Source: an uncultured Oscillospiraceae bacterium (lineage in GTDB: Bacteria; Bacillota; Clostridia; UBA1381). From it: a stretch of 8,389 nt of DNA. Shown here one piece after another: positions 5,532-8,389 of this stretch. The notes beneath the pieces were generated by a model. That model saw nothing but the letters and a program-made list of their open reading frames with translations, searched no databases and was not told where the DNA came from. The position numbers and the translations under genes were made by a program. Numbering within the stretch: position 1 is the stretch's first letter; the number at the start of each line of letters is the position of its first letter. The stretch covers positions 1 through 8,389 of the forward strand of contig CAMCPC010000041.1 of assembly GCA_945876665.1 (NCBI GenBank). Reading direction: 5' to 3'.

Positions 5532-6383
5532 TTAGTTGGCGTTGTTTTCCTTTGGTAACTCATTATTCTTGTTATTACGTTTTAGAACCTTTACGTCTGA
5601 AACATTGAATTCCTTAAGAGTTTTTTCGTTTTCATCATCAAGCTTGACCTTTACAAGCCCCTTGAGCAAACTCACGGATTCGACAGTTCCGTTTCCGTCG
5701 GGTGTCTTTACAAGCGCGCCCTGTCTCGGAGTCACCTTGAGAAGCTCCTCATATGTGTCCTGCTCATACTTAAGACAGCACATCAGCCTTCCGCAGGCTC
5801 CGGAAATCTTGGTCGGGTTAAGCGACAGCCCCTGTTCCTTAGCCATCTTTATGGAAACGGGAGCAAACTCGCCTAAGAACTGACTGCAGCATAGGCTTTT
5901 ACCACACACTCCGATGCTTCCGAGTGTTTTCGCTTCATCCCTCACGCCTATCTGCCTCAGTTCAATCCTTGTCTTGAACACAGTTGCCAAATCCTTTACC
6001 AGCTCACGGAAATCCACTCTGCCGTCGGCTGTGAAATAGAACAGGATTTTTGTCCCGTCAAAGGTGTATTCCACCTCAACAAGCTTCATTTCAAGATTAT
6101 GCTTTCTTATCTTTTCAATACATATCTTGTAGGCTTCCTTTTCAAGCTCCTTGTTTTTATTGTATTTTTCGGTATCCTCATCGGTGGCGATACGTATAAC
6201 GCCCTTTACAGGCTTTTTAAACTGCTCCGCTTCAATGGACTTAATGCCCATTACCACTTCGCCGTATTCCATGCCTCTTGCCGTTTCAACTATTACATGA
6301 TTGCCTCGCCTGATTTCCATATCAAGCGGGTCAAAATAGTACGTTTTGCCCGCAGGCTTGAAGCGTACCCCTATAACATTCAT
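5532..6383 (-). CDS. ricT: PSP1-domain protein, RicT/YaaT family
   Basis: A 283-residue cytoplasmic protein. The N-terminus reads V-I-G-V-R-F-K-P-A-G-K-T-Y-Y-F, followed by the PSP1 segment with V-I-V-E-T-A-R-G-M-E-Y-G-E-V. Two Cys groups stand out: C160, C165 and C166 in G-V-C-G-K-S-L-C-C-S, and C197, C202 and C203 in G-A-C-G-R-L-M-C-C-L-K-Y-E. These are the signature of RicT. In Bacillus subtilis RicT works with RicA and RicF as an iron-sulfur complex that helps RNase Y process mRNA and affects sporulation and biofilm formation; the same role here is inferred by family. The end (about 264-283) is rich in Asn and Lys and probably disordered. The ATG follows AAGGGG by about 9 bases. The membrane protein gene ends 21 bases upstream, so they share a transcript. 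Confidence 0.9.
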   Translation of the reverse strand: MNVIGVRFKPAGKTYYFDPLDMEIRRGNHVIVETARGMEYGEVVMGIKSIEAEQFKKPVKGVIRIATDEDTEKYNKNKELEKEAYKICIEKIRKHNLEMKLVEVEYTFDGTKILFYFTADGRVDFRELVKDLATVFKTRIELRQIGVRDEAKTLGSIGVCGKSLCCSQFLGEFAPVSIKMAKEQGLSLNPTKISGACGRLMCCLKYEQDTYEELLKVTPRQGALVKTPDGNGTVESVSLLKGLVKVKLDDENEKTLKEFNVSDVKVLKRNNKNNELPKENNAN

Positions 6384-6404
6384 ATATATAAACCCCTTTA
6401 TTTG

Positions 6405-6875
6405 TCATGTATACTGATTTGATTTTGCCCTGCTCTTTATTTTATCCGCCATCTTTTTTGAGATTTCGCATACAAGCATATTGTCAGCTTTGTTCTTTTC
6501 GTAAACTATATACCAGATGTCCTTTTGTGAAAACACCTTAGTTTTCATATTCTGAATATTCTTAGGAGCTTTATCCGGTCTGTGCTTTGTCACAGACTTC
6601 ACGGAGGACATGGCGAAATCAACCTCTTTATTGCGGTGTCCGATTTTCCTGTTCACGCGCAGACGATCATTTTTCAGGCTGTAAGTGAATATTGCGCTGT
6701 AACGTGTCAGCACAAAAAATCCAAGCACGCAGAACATCAGTATTGTAATAACTGTGCCGATTATCTTATAATTCGGCAGCGCCTCAATTAAGATTTTTCC
6801 GATAAAAAGCAGAACAACCGCCCATATCATTGAAAAAACAAATTCCTTACCGCCGCCTGTTCTCGTTTCTTCCAA
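6405..6875 (-). CDS. Two-helix membrane protein with a possible PH-like cytoplasmic domain
   Basis: I do not recognise a named family. From the preferred start the protein has 156 residues. A charged, Gly-rich head (E-E-T-R-T-G-G-G-K-E-F) is followed by two hydrophobic segments at about 11-33 and 38-58 with a short loop around N-Y-K. The rest (about 65-156) is basic and soluble-looking, with alternating strand-like stretches and a final helix K-K-M-A-D-K-I-K-S-R-A. That pattern recalls bacterial PH-like membrane proteins, but this is weak evidence. A TTG at 6881 lies only 2 bases from AAGGAG (6889-6884), while the TTG at 6875-6873 lies 8 bases away; I chose the second. It is the first gene after the consensus promoter 6944-6916 and is co-transcribed with ricT. 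Confidence 0.7.
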   Translation of the reverse strand: MEETRTGGGKEFVFSMIWAVVLLFIGKILIEALPNYKIIGTVITILMFCVLGFFVLTRYSAIFTYSLKNDRLRVNRKIGHRNKEVDFAMSSVKSVTKHRPDKAPKNIQNMKTKVFSQKDIWYIVYEKNKADNMLVCEISKKMADKIKSRAKSNQYT

Positions 6876-6915
6876 AATCAAAACTCCTTAATCTTTTTCC
6901 TCTGATTATCCTATA

Positions 6916-6944
6916 ATTATAATATAAATTGTCCGAAATGTCAA
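6916..6944 (-). promoter_or_regulatory. Perfect-consensus promoter for the membrane protein and ricT
   Basis: TTGACA (6944-6939), a 17-base spacer and TATAAT (6921-6916) match the housekeeping consensus at all twelve positions. The -35 box starts one base after the radA stop codon (6948-6946). The predicted start is near 6909, giving a leader of about 34 bases. Confidence 0.8.
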
Positions 6945-6945
6945 C

Positions 6946-8322
6946 CTATTTGCGTCTTAACATATTTATCATCTCCGACACGGTTCTTATGCCGTACGCA
7001 GCAAACCCGTCAGGAACCTTTACACCGCGCAGCGACTGCTTCGGAACGATAGCTGATTTAAAACCAAGCTTTGCCGCCTCATTGATACGCTTTTCAAGCT
7101 GTGACACGCCGCGCAGCTCACCGCCAAGTCCCACCTCGCCGATAAATATCATGTCGGGCGGCAAGGCTATATCCGCCTGACTTGCGGCAATCGCAGCGCA
7201 GATACCAAGGTCAACAGCTGTTTCGTCAATCCTCAGTCCGCCCGCAACGTTCAGATAAACGTCCGAATTGGACAAATTCATTCTTGCCCTCTTTTCAAGC
7301 ACCGCAATAAGCAGCAACGAACGGTAAAGGTCAATACCGTTAGCCATACGGCGCGGATTGCCGAAGCCCGTAGGTGTGACAAGCGCCTGTATCTCCGCCA
7401 TGACGCCGCGGCTGCCCTCCATTGTACACACAATAGCGTTTCCGGATATATCGGCATTTCTGCCCTCAAGCAGCATCATGGACGGGTTTTCCACCTCACG
7501 CAGCCCCGTATCAAGCATTTCAAACACGCCGATTTCATTTGTTGAGCCGAAACGATTCTTGACCGCTCTCAGTATTCTGAACGAAAGCTGCTTATCACCC
7601 TCAAAATACAGCACACAGTCCACCATATGCTCCAGCACTCTCGGACCTGCAATTGCACCTTCTTTTGTAACATGACCTACAATAAACATTGCAATGCCCA
7701 TTGATTTTGCGATACGCATGAACGCGTTTGTTGCCTCTCTGACCTGCGGCACGCTTCCCGCCGCGCTGGCAATATCCTCACGGTTCATGGTCTGTATTGA
7801 GTCGATTATAACTATGTCGGGCTTAACCTCGTTTATGCACTCGATTACCAATTCCACGTCTGTTTCCGATATAAGATACAGATTTTCCGTGGTAACACCA
7901 AGACGCTCCGCGCGGATTTTTATTTGTCCCTCGGATTCCTCGCCCGACACATAAAGGATTTTCTTATCCTCGCCCGCTTTCTGGCATATCTGCAAAAGCA
8001 GCGTTGATTTGCCTATACCCGGGTCACCGCCCACAAGAATAAGCGAGCCTTTTACAATTCCGCCGCCAAGCACTCTGTCAAGCTCCTTAAGTCCTGTCTT
8101 ATAACGCGTTTCAAAGCCTGCCTTGATGTCGCCTATTTTCTTCGGCATACGCGCGCTGACAGCACTTTCCCTTACAAGCGCTTTTGTGGCGGAGGTTTTC
8201 TTTTCGGGAGTTATGAGTGTTTCCTCCATCGTGTTCCAGCTGTTGCAGCCGGGACATTTTCCGAGCCACTTGGGCGATTTGTAGCCGCATTCATTGCATA
8301 TATATGTCGTTTTTGATTTCAT
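6946..8322 (-). CDS. radA: DNA repair protein RadA (Sms)
   Basis: RadA is a RecA-like ATPase that helps process recombination intermediates and branched DNA. Counted from the chosen start it has 458 residues, normal for the family. A C4 zinc finger opens the protein (C9, C12, C23, C26). The Walker A motif G-G-D-P-G-I-G-K-S-T is at 98-107, Walker B D-I-V-I-I-D-S near 169-175, and the RadA-specific K-N-R-F-G at 255-259. The C-terminal third is the Lon-protease-like domain. The frame is open nine codons further, to an ATG at 8349, but AAAGGA (8334-8329) lies 6 bases before the ATG at 8322-8320, and the protein then begins M-K-S-K-T-T-Y-I-C as in other RadA proteins. No intrinsic terminator is visible after its TAG. 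Confidence 0.95.
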   Translation of the reverse strand: MKSKTTYICNECGYKSPKWLGKCPGCNSWNTMEETLITPEKKTSATKALVRESAVSARMPKKIGDIKAGFETRYKTGLKELDRVLGGGIVKGSLILVGGDPGIGKSTLLLQICQKAGEDKKILYVSGEESEGQIKIRAERLGVTTENLYLISETDVELVIECINEVKPDIVIIDSIQTMNREDIASAAGSVPQVREATNAFMRIAKSMGIAMFIVGHVTKEGAIAGPRVLEHMVDCVLYFEGDKQLSFRILRAVKNRFGSTNEIGVFEMLDTGLREVENPSMMLLEGRNADISGNAIVCTMEGSRGVMAEIQALVTPTGFGNPRRMANGIDLYRSLLLIAVLEKRARMNLSNSDVYLNVAGGLRIDETAVDLGICAAIAASQADIALPPDMIFIGEVGLGGELRGVSQLEKRINEAAKLGFKSAIVPKQSLRGVKVPDGFAAYGIRTVSEMINMLRRK

Positions 8323-8361
8323 TTTGATTCCTTTCATTAAGTCACGCATTTACTAAAACTA

Positions 8362-8367
8362 ATTATA
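8362..8367 (-). promoter_or_regulatory. Probable -10 box of the radA promoter
   Basis: TATAAT (8367-8362) would start transcription near 8355, about 33 bases before the radA ATG. With a 17-base spacer the -35 box would read nTGAAT with its first base just off the right edge, so it cannot be judged. Placing -35 on the visible TTGATG would leave only 12 bases of spacer, which is too short. Confidence 0.45.
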
Positions 8368-8389
8368 CACCATAATTCACATCAATTCA

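Noticed and set aside
8323..8349. Nine-codon N-terminal extension of RadA from the upstream ATG
   Set aside because: The ribosome binding site AAAGGA lies inside this extension, 6 bases before the ATG at 8322, and RadA proteins normally begin right at the zinc finger.

Overview
The window looks like chromosomal DNA of an anaerobic, Gram-positive Clostridia-type bacterium. Pointers are the short clostridial 2[4Fe-4S] ferredoxin, a RicT/YaaT-type PSP1 protein, strong AGGAGG ribosome binding sites with some TTG starts, near-consensus housekeeping (sigma-A) promoters, and a clostripain-family lipoprotein. No species can be named from the sequence alone.

Right to left on the minus strand runs a compact set of ordinary genes: radA (DNA repair ATPase, 8322-6946); a two-helix membrane protein and ricT under one promoter of perfect consensus (6944-6916); a 56-residue ferredoxin with its own promoter and intrinsic terminator (5514-5206); and a two-gene unit made of a large lipoprotein related to clostripain (5170-3257) and an M18 aminopeptidase (3244-1976). 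The lipoprotein has lost both catalytic residues of its family.

The aminopeptidase gene ends exactly where a 1500-bp IS30-family insertion sequence begins (481-1980). The terminal inverted repeat of the IS provides the stop codon of the gene. The IS is intact: it has 27/28 matching terminal repeats, a full-length DDE transposase, several subterminal repeats, and a second copy of its left end just behind the transposase. It is not flanked by an obvious target duplication, so the DNA on its two sides may not have been contiguous originally.

The leftmost 480 bases are AT-rich and at first sight empty. On the minus strand they read as a regulated leader: a strong promoter (444-416), a palindrome at the presumed transcription start, hairpins, a terminator-like stem-loop (232-209), a 32-codon small ORF with a strong ribosome binding site, and then the first codons of a gene that runs off the left edge. 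This layout resembles attenuation-controlled genes, but the controlled gene lies outside the window.
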